Origin: Baffinella frigidus
Taxonomy: Eukaryota > Cryptophyceae > Cryptomonadales > Baffinellaceae
Direction of reading: 5' to 3'
Length of the DNA stretch: 16,472 bases
NCBI GenBank assembly: GCA_026770585.1
Contig: MU646860.1
Location: 286,119-302,590 of the forward strand
The notes beneath the pieces were generated by a model that saw nothing but the letters and a program-made list of their open reading frames with translations, made no database searches and was not told the origin of the DNA. A program made the translations under genes and the position numbers. Below are positions 1 through 9,700 of this stretch, piece after piece (the first letter of the stretch is position 1; each line of letters begins with the position of its first letter).

Positions 1-212
1 TCTCCCTCTCCCTCTCCCTCTCCCTCTCCCTCTCCCTCTCCCTCTCTCTCCCCCCCTCTCCCTCTCTCATCTCTCAATTGCAAATAAACCCGGATTAATT
101 CAGAATCTCCCCCGAAAAATCCGGGAGAGAAAAGCAGCGGTGCCTTTTGACCGGCCAGTGAGAGAGAGAAATAGAGGAAAGAGAGAGAAAGAGAAAGAGA
201 GAGAGAAAGAGA
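1..212. repeat. CT- and GA-rich low-complexity tracts
   Basis: Positions 1-70 are an almost perfect hexamer array of CTCTCC on the plus strand. About 90 bases of mixed sequence follow, then a GA-rich tract from about 158 to 212. There is no open frame of note. It abuts the telomere-like tract and is typical of chromosome-end or interstitial low-complexity sequence. Confidence 0.9.
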
Positions 213-439
213 TCCCTGAACCCTAAACCCTAAACCCTAAACCCTAGACCCTAAACCCTAAACCCTAAACCCTAAACCCTAAAACCTAAACCCTAAACCC
301 TAAACCCTAACCTAAACCCTAAACCCTAAAACCTAAACCCTAAACCCTAAACCTTAAACCCTGAACCCTAAACCCTGAATCCTAAACCCTAAACCTTAAA
401 CCTTAACCCCTCAACCCTGAACCCTGAAACCCTGAAACC

Positions 440-478
<39 letters not shown>

Positions 479-612
479 ACCCTGAAACCCTGAAACCCTG
501 AAACCATGAAACCCCAAATCCCAAACCCTAAACCCTAAACCCTAAACCCTAAACCCTAAACCCTAAACCCCACACCCTAACCCCTAAACCCGAACCCTTG
601 AACCCTGAGTCC
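213..612 (+). repeat. telomere-like CCCTAAA tract
   Basis: About 400 bases of CCCTAAA units on the plus strand, well ordered at 213-330 and 525-575 and degenerate between, with variants such as CCCTGAA, CCCTCAA and CCTTAAA. CCCTAAA on the plus strand is the orientation of a left chromosome end. However, about 200 bases of other sequence lie outside it and the units are diverged, so it is either an old subtelomeric tract or interstitial. Confidence 0.9.
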
Positions 613-1546
613 CGTGTAGGACTAGCCGCAGTGACTTTACACAGTCAAAAGTGTTATAGGAGTCACAACCGGAACCACCCTCGAGTTTAACAAAGCTCAC
701 GTGCTAACTATGTGCGCCTCGGTGGGACAGGTGACGAGCCTCGGTGGTTGACTAATGAAGCTATCTTTGGTTCCGCTTGTGTGTGGGCCTTGGGCCCTCT
801 CCTCCCAAGTGGGGTCTCAAACTCACTGTCTCTCTCACGGTAGGAGGTGGAGTCACAATCCATCCGGAAAATGCTCGTATGAGCGGCCGACACGGGGTAT
901 AGTAAGTGGCACAATGCGTAGCATGTGCGGCGCTGACGCTGGTGGTTTGGCAATAAATTATCAATCTCTCTCTTACGCGCGGGCGAGCGGCTTTGCCTTG
1001 GTCTGAACACTGAACATCCCAAAGGCTACAAAAAGGACTTCACATCCCCAAGGCTACACAAAAGACTTTTGCCTCGGCCCGCGGCGAAAAGGGGGCTCGG
1101 TCGGGCCTCAGTGGGTCGGGTCGGGGAGCTCATCCGTGGGTTGTTCTCATCCCCTCAAGAGTGCGGTGGGCGTGATCTTCGATGTGAGTGTAATACAAAG
1201 CACCAAAACACTAAAGTGCCGCCCCGAGTCCTTGGAGCGGGCGGGTTTAGTTTAGTCAACTGTATTGCTTAGGGTTGGGTTCATTGCTTCGGGGCTGGGT
1301 TTGTTTCTTAGGGTTTGCTGGAGCCAATCTCACGCTTAGCTGCGTGCGCTGCAATCGCTCTCTCTCTCTCTCTCGCTCTCGCTCTCTTTCTCTCTCTGAG
1401 CGTGAGTGTGGTCCACTTCGAGCGGTCCACTTAGTAGGGTCCACTTGTCGCCAGAAGTGGGCGATGTGGCCAGTATTAGTCAACTAGGAACGTGTGAGTG
1501 AATCTTACATGTACCTCACCATCTTCCATGGTCGAGGAGAGGGCGC
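613..1546. other. repeat-rich non-coding stretch
   Basis: I find no convincing gene here. The short open frames lie in dispersed repeats or in the CT microsatellite at about 1357-1400. The stretch 712-985 is one copy of the dispersed repeat that recurs, whole or in blocks, near 1715-1883, 2170-2440 and 5556-5700. Confidence 0.6.
712..985 (-). repeat. dispersed repeat R1, copy 1
   Basis: Read on the minus strand this contains the block TACCCCGTGTCGGCCGCTC (near 876-902) followed by a conserved GGATGGATT element. The block recurs near 1853-1883 (minus sense), 2335-2375 (plus, diverged) and 5610-5660 (plus). Its other end carries blocks found again at 1715-1815 and 2170-2265 (CTCCTCCTAAGCGGGGTC and GGACAGGTGATGAGCCTC). 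I see no coding capacity and cannot name the family. Confidence 0.7.
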
Positions 1547-1681
1547 ATCCCTTAAGTGGCGAGGAAGTCTTAAAGGACCCCATACAGGTCCTAGGCAGGT
1601 CCTAGGTCCCTACGGTAGGGCCCCAGACAGGTCCTAGGGCCCTACGGTAGGGCGTATGAGCCTACTGGGCACTTAAGGGAT
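1547..1681. mobile_element. short inverted-repeat element, family B, copy 1
   Basis: The ends are ATCCCTTAAGTGGC and its near complement GCACTTAAGGGAT. The interior repeats the palindromic blocks GGTCCTAGG and CCCTACGGTAGGG. At 135 bp with no coding capacity it has the form of a MITE (a non-autonomous element mobilised by a transposase elsewhere). Copies lie at 2003-2106 and 3512-3615. Confidence 0.75.
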
Positions 1682-1714
1682 AGCTGCTCTCCTCCCAGAG
1701 CGCGCCCGCACTGA

Positions 1715-1883
1715 CTGAGACCCCGCTTAGGAGGAGAGAGGCCGCGCCACAAGCGAGATCTAAGACACCTTCATTATCAGTCAACCACCGAGGCTCATCA
1801 CCTGTCCGACCGAGGACCGAGGCTCACACTGACTGACACTGCACGAATCCGGAAGCAGCTCGTAAGAGCGGCCGACACGGGGT
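1715..1883 (-). repeat. dispersed repeat R1, copy 2
   Basis: Minus-sense copy of blocks shared with 712-985 and 2170-2440, including the CTCCTCCTAAGCGGGGTC block, the GTCGGACAGGTGATGAGCC block and the TACCCCGTGTCGGCCGCTC block. Its right end runs directly into the family C element at 1883. Confidence 0.65.
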
Positions 1884-2004
1884 ACAGGGGTTACCTCGCT
1901 CATAATAAACCGCCCACCCCTAGGACCCTACAGTAGGATCATGCCTAGGGCCCTACGGTGATCCTATGGGGGTGGGCGTTTCTTATGAGCGAGGTACCCC
2001 TGTA
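1883..2004. mobile_element. short inverted-repeat element, family C, copy 1
   Basis: Ends ACAGGGGTTACCTCGCTCAT and its near complement ATGAGCGAGGTACCCCTGT; about 121 bp, nearly self-complementary throughout. The core again holds CCTAGGACCCTAC and CCTAGGGCCCTACGG. It abuts or overlaps by a base or two the family B element starting at 2003, so one probably inserted at the edge of the other. A second copy is at 2809-2927. Confidence 0.8.
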
Positions 2005-2106
2005 TCCCTTAAGTGACCAGGCCTCCAAATTTGGGGGCCTGAGGTCCTAGGCTGGTCCTAGGGCCCTACGGTAGGGCGTATGAGCCTACTGGCCACTTAA
2101 GGGATA
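2003..2106. mobile_element. short inverted-repeat element, family B, copy 2
   Basis: Ends TATCCCTTAAGTG and CACTTAAGGGATA, 104 bp, with the GGTCCTAGG / CCCTACGGTAGGG core. Its right part (CCCTACGGTAGGGCGTATGA, then CCTACTGG) matches the right end of the copy at 1547-1681 almost exactly. Confidence 0.8.
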
Positions 2107-2577
2107 GGGGTTACTCGTGGACAAGGTCACACCATTTTGGGGGCCCTGGTGTGCGGACCTTAAATAATGTGGGCCTCGGTCGGACAGGTGATGAGCCTCG
2201 AAGTCGCTCGTGGTCGGGCCTGGGCCGGCGCGGCCTCTCTCCTCCTAAGCGGGGTCTCAAATAATTAAGGCCCACAGATAATAAGTGTGAGCGGACCTTA
2301 GATTGTTAAGGTCCGCGAAACACCAGTATCTGTACCCTGTGTCGGCAGCTCTTACGAGCTGGTTCCGGATGGATTCGGTCTCCACATTCTTCTTTTCCCG
2401 GATGGATTCTATCCCCACCTCCTATTGCGCAGGGTAGGTGGTGTATGGTGTAGGGTGTGGTGTGTGATGTGTAGTGTGTGGTGTATTCGGAATTAGGGCC
2501 GTCCTTAACCCCTGAATTGCGGTGGGCAGAAGCGGAGCCATGTAGGGGCGTGTTTTTCCATAACCGCGAGTAACCCC
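2107..2577. mobile_element. possible 471-bp inverted-repeat element containing R1 blocks
   Basis: GGGGTTACTCGTGG at 2107-2120 and CCGCGAGTAACCCC at 2564-2577 are complementary except one base. Between them lie R1 blocks (2170-2265 and 2335-2440), a 10-bp perfect hairpin at 2291-2316 and a GTGTGG-rich stretch near 2440-2480. The terminal repeats are short, so this may be chance or a composite. Confidence 0.45.
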
Positions 2578-2596
2578 TTCATCGATGCAGGGGTGA

Positions 2597-2645
2597 ACCC
2601 CCTAACCCCTAACCCCCAACCCTCAACCCCTAACCCCTACACCCG
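2597..2645 (+). repeat. CCCCTAA telomere-like patch
   Basis: Six or so degenerate CCCCTAA/CCCTCAA units on the plus strand, just upstream of the candidate exon at 2654. Confidence 0.7.
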
Positions 2646-2653
2646 GCGGGCAG

Positions 2654-2782
2654 GAGGACCCAGGGGCGGAGGCATGGAGGGACGTGACTGTCAATGGATC
2701 GCTGGGGTACCTCCGGTCCCCGCAAGTCTCGCAGGAGCAGGGCCACCTTACCATCGCCACCCCGTGGCACTCTCGACAGTAG
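2654..2782 (+). CDS. candidate terminal exon of an unknown plus-strand gene
   Basis: After an acceptor-like GGGCAG at 2648-2653, one frame stays open for 42 codons to a TAG at 2780-2782, beginning EDPGAEAWRDVTVNG and ending ATPWHSRQ. The composition looks protein-like (mixed hydrophobic and charged, GC-rich codons) and it sits between, not inside, inverted-repeat elements. I found no partner exon upstream among the repeats. If real it belongs to a gene convergent with the large minus-strand gene. It may equally be a gene relic or chance. No family recognised. Confidence 0.22.
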   Translation, partial: EDPGAEAWRDVTVNGSLGYLRSPQVSQEQGHLTIATPWHSRQ

Positions 2783-2808
2783 CCGTCTCTGATGAGAACA
2801 GTCTCTCT

Positions 2809-2927
2809 ACAGGGACACCTCGCTCATAAGAGAACGCCTCCCCCTAGGACCCTGCAGTAGGGCGATGCCTAGGGCCCTATGGTGGTCCTAGGGGGGGTGC
2901 GCTTTCTTGTGAGCGAGGTACCCCTGT
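2809..2927. mobile_element. short inverted-repeat element, family C, copy 2
   Basis: Begins ACAGGGACACCTCGCTCAT and ends GTGAGCGAGGTACCCCTGT, 119 bp, with the same CCTAGGACCCT / CCTAGGGCCCTA core as 1883-2004. It has diverged by scattered substitutions, so the two copies are not recent duplicates. Confidence 0.8.
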
Positions 2928-3511
2928 CCAGCGAAGGAGAGGGCAATTTGGTGGAGAGAGTAGTGCACTGCTGGGAGAAGGAGGGGGTCGGGACAGGGAA
3001 AACTCTCGGAGGGCAAAATAGGAAAGGCTCGATAAAAAACAAGTTCAAAACTTACCAGGGGCCGTCCTGGGCACGCGGCGCCTCTGCGCGCTGACGAGAA
3101 AATAGTTTATTCAAACCAACCAGAGCACAATACATAGCCCCTACTGTGGTTGTTGCAATCCAGGGCCTCGAAAATCATCAATTTTTCTACACTGCACACT
3201 GTCCCATTCGCCAGAGAAGTCTAGAGCACTCTGGTTCTCCAGAGAGGTCGTTTACTGTGTCCACTTAGGTATGTATGACTGACACGACTTCATTGAACTG
3301 GTGACGGCGAACGAAACGAACCCGGCACTCGACGAAAACCGCGCAAGCCACTTACATGTAGCATCTTCCGGTGTCTTTCTCGTCCGGATGTCCGGGAGAG
3401 ATTCGAGACTTTTGGCGTGTTTCCCGGGCGAGAATCAACTTTGGACAGATTCCCGAAGTCGCCGGTGACTGCTGAGTGGGCCGGGACGCTTCCACTGAAC
3501 GGCACGGTATG
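2928..3511. other. non-coding stretch with a degenerate family A-like segment
   Basis: No convincing exon seen on either strand. The part at about 3405-3475 resembles the interior of family A elements (a block like ACTTTTGGCGTGTTT, then a block like GAATCAACTTTGG followed by ATTCCC), as in the copies at 8253-8431 and 13498-13677. The remainder is unassigned. Confidence 0.5.
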
Positions 3512-3615
3512 ATACCCCTCAAGTGACGAGTAGGCGCATACGCCCTACCGTAGGGCCCTAGGACCTGCCCAGGACCTCTTGGCCGTCAGATTTGACGGCC
3601 TCGCCACTTAAGGCA
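3512..3615. mobile_element. short inverted-repeat element, family B, copy 3
   Basis: Reverse-oriented copy, about 104 bp, with ends ATACCCCTCAAGTGACGAG and CTCGCCACTTAAGGCAT and a core CCCTACCGTAGGGCCCTAGG. It begins only 21 bases beyond the stop codon of the large minus-strand gene, so it probably lies in that gene's 3' untranslated region. Confidence 0.75.
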
Positions 3616-3636
3616 TCGGACTTGAATCCTGGCAAA

Positions 3637-3726
3637 CTACAGAGCACCGAGCTCCTGCAGAACGCGTTTGAGCTGCAGCTTTTTGAGCCCCAAGCCCCCG
3701 TCCTGGACGCTGCTGAGGAAGTCCCC
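3637..3726 (-). CDS. exon 20: SAM domain end and stop codon
   Basis: Acceptor TCGGCAG, phase 0. Encodes GDFLSSVQDGGLGLKKLQLK, then RVLQELGAL and TAG. It completes the SAM pattern: after 'LdegDf' comes 'GLGLKKLQLKRVLQEL', corresponding to the usual 'lGhR-kil--i--L' helix. The protein ends three residues after the domain. Confidence 0.8.
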   Translation of the reverse strand, partial: GDFLSSVQDGGLGLKKLQLKRVLQELGAL

Positions 3727-6700
3727 CTGCCGAAAACGACTTATCAGGGTAGACTCACACGGCAGTTGACTATACCAGACAGGTTTTGTATCAGGCCGAC
3801 TACGGAGGGGCGACCGTACGTCCGGTCGAAAAATCGGGGCATACAATGTCTTTGTACCGAGTAATTCTTAACAAGTACCACAAAAACAAATGGTCTGATA
3901 TGCGGAGCCAACCGTGCGGCTTGCCGATAAGCCGCAAGTTCCTTTTGCGACCCTCAACGCTACAGGAAGAGCCCAGAGAGGAGGGGAGAAAGGGCTTTAG
4001 AGGTTTAGGGTTTAGGGTTTAGGGTTTAGGGTTTAGGTTTTGGGGGTTAGGGATTAGGGATGAGGGATGAGGGTTTAGGGTTGAGGGAGGGTTTATGGTT
4101 CAGGGTTCAGGGTTTAGGGTTTTGGGTTTAGGGTTCAGGGATTAGAGTTTAGGGTTGAGGGTCCAGGGATTAGGGATTAGGGTCTAGGGTTCAGGGTTCC
4201 GGTTGTAGGGTTCAGTGTTGCCTCGTCGAGAGTGCGCCAGGTCTTGCCATCAATCCCATTCTCCTCGATCGCGGCGGCGGCGGCGGCAAAGTTGCCCCCG
4301 AGGCTCCGCACGAGCGCAGCGAGCTCGGTGACGGTCCACGCCTCGAGGGGGCGCGCGGGGGCTCCCTCAGTTTTGTCGGCTGGTTCGATACGTTCGAGGC
4401 GGGAGAAGACGTCCTGGGGGTCAGGGAGATCGTTAGGAGGTTGCAGGATCGACGGACCGCCGACATACGCCGGACACCTTCTCGGAAGAGTCGATAGAAC
4501 CGGCCCTGTAGCCGGATAGGGCCCTTACGATGTGGATCGGTCGGAAGCATCTTTCTGTGGATCCACTGGCCTTTCAGCCGGTGTGGATCCACAGAAAGAC
4601 GATGTAGATCCCAGTCGGGAGTGTCCCACGCCCCACGAGTGCTAGCCAACGTTGGCCAGGTTACAGGTTTTCCGGGTATGAGGGTCGGGCGTTTTAGTCT
4701 CGCGTGTGTCAGCCTGTTTCAGCCTCACTGAGTTAGTGTTGCAGCCTCACATGTTCAGCCTCAGCGGCTGATTTAGTGTTGCAGCCTCACGTGTTTCAAA
4801 CCAGACCACAGCCACGAATGCATCGCAGAATCATCGAATCAGACCCGAGTACATATTCGAGAAGGGTGCCGGCGATGACCTGGCGGTGCGCACATTAATG
4901 GGGTAACGGCCTGAAAATGGGGTAGTTAGGCCTACGGCATTCCCTAGGACCTCCTACCGTAGGCCGAGACTTTTTGGTCCTAGGATCCCCCGGCCTACGG
5001 TAGGAGGTCCTAGGCAATGCCGTATGCCTAACTACCTCATTTTCAGGCCGTTAGCCTATGAACATCATAGAACCAGATTTACGCCAGCTACACCCCCTAA
5101 CCCCTACATCATCTAAACGACCCTTCAAGGTAAATCTCATCTCGGAAGATAACTGAACCAGTTCCTTTTCAATGGTAGGTTGAATAGCAGAAATAAGTGA
5201 GGGCATAGTAAAATCAATTAGGCGTCCTAATTAAATGAGAAACGCTAATTAGGGAACTGGTTCAGGCTTCTTTCGAGATGCAATCGGAGACCTTGAGGTG
5301 CGCATGCATCTCCGAAGCATTCCCGTAGCGCTCGTTCTGCTCCTTCTTCAGCGCCCGCTGGACCACCTCGGTCATGCTGCCCGGCAGACCCCCGTTTGAG
5401 ATTCCAGGTTTCGAGGTTTCAGGTTTGAGCGGAAGTTAGGTTCATGTTAGGCTACTCAACCCACGTGACTCAGGAAGCACATCCAAGCAAAAGGTGCGAG
5501 CGCGTCATCTCTTGGTGCTGAGAGGAGATTCCGGGTGAAAGAGATGTTATTTTTTTTGCCAAATAACCAGCGTCAGCGCTGCACATGCCTTCCGCATTGT
5601 GCTACATACGGTACCCCGTGTCGGCCGCTCTTACGAGCTTTTCCCAGACGGATTCTATCGACACCTCCTACAAGGTGAAAGAGAGGTTGTCTACGCGTGA
5701 CCCCGTGCGGAACACGGCTGGGTCGGTATGTGCTTCCCGCGGAGTGCGGAGCGCCAGACCACCCCCGTTCTAGGCGGACTATTCCTAAGTTGACATGCTG
5801 GGTTTGTGGTGCAGGTGCAATCCGTCAACTTTGGAGCGGGAACCAGCCGGGGCTCACTAACTGCTTCGTCCAAATACAGTGAGGAAGAGGCAGAACCTGC
5901 CACGCGCGGGAGGCAGCGGCGGACAGTCGAGCTCGCAGATGTTCACGGTCATCTGAGCCTCCTGCTTCTTCGACATTGTGGTAAGCAGCGAGAGCTTGCT
6001 TGCAGACTTCCCTCCGCCTGCCGAGAAATGGGAATTTATTTCCACGCCGACGTTTTATTTTCACGCCCATCTGCGAGTAAAGGTGATTCTCACCCGGGGA
6101 AAAACGCCAAAGGTCTAGGATTTGGCGCCATCGCCATTTCATCTGTACCACGAAACACCTTTCGCACGAAACGTTGCGTTTGAAACTCAAAGTTACGACC
6201 CCCCGCCTGACCAGGAGGCCACGCCAGGTCACTACTCCAACCTCCAAGGTTGAGGCTCCTTCCTTTTCAAAATATTTCCCGGTATACATAAAACATTATT
6301 GCACCCAGGAATGGCTCTATCTGCCGACGTTCGGCGCGTTCTAATCCAGGAACAAGTATTTTTCTTTTAAAATCTTGCAACGAAAATTTCTACACAACGG
6401 GTCGCGTCCGAAGAAATTGTGTAGTAAATTTCGTGCAGATTTTTAAAAAGAAAAATACTTGTTCCCGGATGAGTTCCCTGGGACAGAATCCCAGAGTCGA
6501 CCTTACACAAATTCCTACTCGTGACCTGACGAAGGGGAGCGAAGCGAGGAGGGGAGGAACGGGTGGTCCCCCGTGAGAATCTCGTAGAAGATGACGCCGA
6601 GCGCCCATACGTCCGCGCGGGGACCTGTTTCGGGTTGGCTATTCGGGTTGAGCGGTTTGGGTTTTGGGTTTTGGGTTTTATGGTTTAGGTTTTAGGTTTT

Positions 6701-9700
6701 AGGTTTTAGGTTTTATGGCTTGGGTCTTAGGGTTTAGGGGTTGAAGTCGCTGATTCAGACGCGTGTGAGCTCAAGGCTCGAATCGGTTAGGCTCTCGGCT
6801 CAGGGGGCAAGGAGATTGGGGCGGGGCCGATGTGAAGTTGCTGCTTTCGCCTCGGTTCCCGATAGACCAACCCCTGTATCACACTCCACAGTGCGCGCTA
6901 GTTGGAACGTGATACTCCATCAAGATTCCACGCATCGATCAACGACAGGACACCCTCTGTCGGCCACTGTACCGAGGCGGGTCCGTCTGAAGGGTAATAG
7001 GCTTTTGGATCAGCCACCCTCCAGGCTGAGAGTAATGAAGAAGAACAAGAATGGCACCGGTGGGCAGAGAGGATACCTACCAACACGCGGGAGAAAATGC
7101 ATGTACGAATCACCGATGAGCGCGCCAGGACGCCCTTTGTCTGTTCATGACACGGTAGGGTGATACGGATTTCCATAATTGTGTGGACGGCGGAATAAGG
7201 GACCCTCACCGATGAGCGACAGGACTCCCTCGGTCTGCTCCGGGCTCATGTAGAGTGCTGTCCCGATCTTGGCCCCCGATGCGTTCGTGATAGTCGAGTT
7301 CACGTTTTGCTCCTGGATCCAGGACCAAGGTTTCCGTAAGTCAAGAACGTGCACAAGGTGCACGCCTCTACTCAGAAACCCAAACCCCGTTCCGGGCACT
7401 GGGACTGTTGCCACTTGAGATTCGGCAGGAATCCGGGCCTTCAAAACAAGACGTAGCGCGATTTTCGAATCTGTTGGCCACGAAAACAATGACACAATGG
7501 CAAAAGTTGACGGTTGATGACGCTGGTTGATATCAGCGTCATCAACTATTGGCATTGTTTTATTTGACCGTTTAGTACCAGGATCGTCAACGTTTGGCAT
7601 CGTTTCATTATTTTCCGTGGCCTACAGATGCGGGAAAAGCTCTTCCTTGCACAGCCCGAAGTCGACGATGACCGCGTTCCCGGTCAAAGTAGATACCCAA
7701 GGGTTATACCAGGTTTGTACCAAAACAAACGCCAAAAGTCAATAGCCTGCCACAACAACGTGGAATGTGTACCACGAAAATCTTTGCAAGCGAAACGTTG
7801 GGTGGTAAAATGTCCACTTGCGTACCTTCTAGCTCTGTCTGGGTAAAACTGGGCTCGCAATAAAATAAATTTGAGCAGGAACACTGGTACAAAAGTGCAA
7901 CTCAAACACATTTACGGCGAGCCCAGTTTCACTCAGCCACTTAGCAGTGACCGAAGATATTGTCCCCCGGATTCTCAGGGGAAATTCCGGTTGGAATCCA
8001 CAGCAATGGATGAGATTCTAGTTCAAATCGTTTAGATGGACTGCATCCTTGAAGACCTCGGTGGCTGCTAAGTAGCAGAGCTAGACCTTGGAAAGCCCGA
8101 AGTCGACGATGACCGCGTTTCCAGTGACCTCATCGATCATGATGTTGCCTGCCAACCCCAAACTCGGTTTTGTTAAACCCTACACCCTACACCCTACACA
8201 CTCAACAGAAGGGCCCCGTGTCTTCTGATCGATTTTGATGATGCCTGCCAGGCCACGCCAGGTCGCAAGTGGTTACTTCACGTTGCAACACTTCACTGTA
8301 AAAGTGTTTCGTGGTACAAATTCCACATTGTTGCGGCGGAGGGCTCTTAACTTTTGGCGTCTTTATGGTACAAATCTGGTAAAACCTCAGGAATCAACTT
8401 TGGGCAAATTCCCACGAGTGACCTGGCGTGGGGTCCCAGGCCTCAGGAGTTGTACGAAGGCCTAGATGAAACTCGAAACCCGGGTTGCTCACTTGTGCTG
8501 AGACGAGAGAAGGGTTCTATTTGGGACCAAGAGAAAACCCGGATGTTAACCCCAACCCTGATGTCAACCGTTAAGGGATTAGGGTGTGGGTTTAGGGTTT
8601 GGGGACACGAGGTGAAGGAGTGCCCGGTTTGAGGTCAGGGTAGTTAAGGTTCAGGGTTCAGGGTTTTGGATTTAGGGTTTGGGGTTTAGGGTTCAGTGTT
8701 CCGTGTTCAGGATTTAAGATTTAGGGTTTAGGGTAGAGTACCCGGCTTGAGGTCGCGGTGAGCGATCTTCTCGGAGTGGACGGCGCCCATCCCGTCAGTG
8801 AGCTGGAGCATCAGGGTCTTGGCCCGCTCCATGTCAAGCGTGCCCTGCCATGTTCGCGCTTCACAAACCATTGTGAACTTCGACTTCACAAACCACGAAC
8901 GAGACAGCTGTTGCTGCCAAGCCTCAGTGAGCCTTGGAACAAAAAACAGAAGCCCATTATCGCATGGAGAAGACAGCCGAACTACGGACCTTTCATCAAA
9001 TGTCAACTTGTCCAGGAAGCAGTCAACTTTAAGGATCTTCACTGCAAATTTGGTCACGTTACCGCTAAATCTAGCGGAACCGAAACCTTCGTAGCCCACC
9101 GTGTGGCATCATTGAGTTTGAAGCAAACCAGCAACCCGTTGTGTAAAGCAACAGGAAGTGAAGCTTGTGCTGGAGGTCCGTTCGCTCTTGGGGTAGGTGC
9201 TTCCTCCGTACACGGACTAACGGGCTTTCAGGATTTTCTGTTTCTAGTCAGCTCCCGGGCGTAATCCCCCGGTGTTCGGGGGGTTCAGCACGGGAGTGAG
9301 CTGGGCGGAAAGTCGTCCATACCTCCTTGGCGAGAATGTTGTCGAGCGAATCCCCTTTGACCAGCTCCATCACAATGATCAGCTTGCCCTGAAACTTCGA
9401 GCTGCTTGGGGTTGAGGGTTTAGGGTTAGAGGTTTAGGGTTCAAGGTTGATTGTTCATTGTGTATTGTGCATTGTATATTGTGTATTGTTTGTTGCTTTG
9501 GGGTTGGTTTTGGGGTTGAGGGTGAACACGGTGCGTCAGTATCACTGACTCATCTTCAAATGTTGAGATAGAGCGGGTCTCTCTTGAGTTTACACCTTTT
9601 CAAGCCAGAACCCTTCCAAATTTTCAAACGGAATGATTCAACTCGTGTCGCAAACATCGCGAATTAGTCCATCAAAAATAAGTCCTCGTAAAACTTCAAG

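Noticed and set aside
213-612. CRISPR-like direct repeats
   Set aside because: The units are 7-base telomere-type repeats without spacers, and the genome is eukaryotic.
755-1006. Open frames on both strands at 708-1022
   Set aside because: They fall in dispersed repeat R1, which recurs at three other places with frameshifts, so there is no conserved coding frame.
1256-1487. Opposed open frames with RE- and LS-rich runs
   Set aside because: They are translations of a CT/GA microsatellite.
3592-3864. 90-codon plus-strand open frame
   Set aside because: It lies antisense to exon 20 and starts within a family B element; the minus-strand reading completes a SAM domain.
5806-6289. Open frames of 125 and 154 codons on opposite strands
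   Set aside because: They overlap exon 17 in other frames; only the exon 17 frame fits the phases of exons 16 and 18 and kinase content.
8758-9264. 168-codon plus-strand open frame, the longest in the window
   Set aside because: It is antisense to exon 13 with its HRDLKP motif and shows no recognisable domain of its own.
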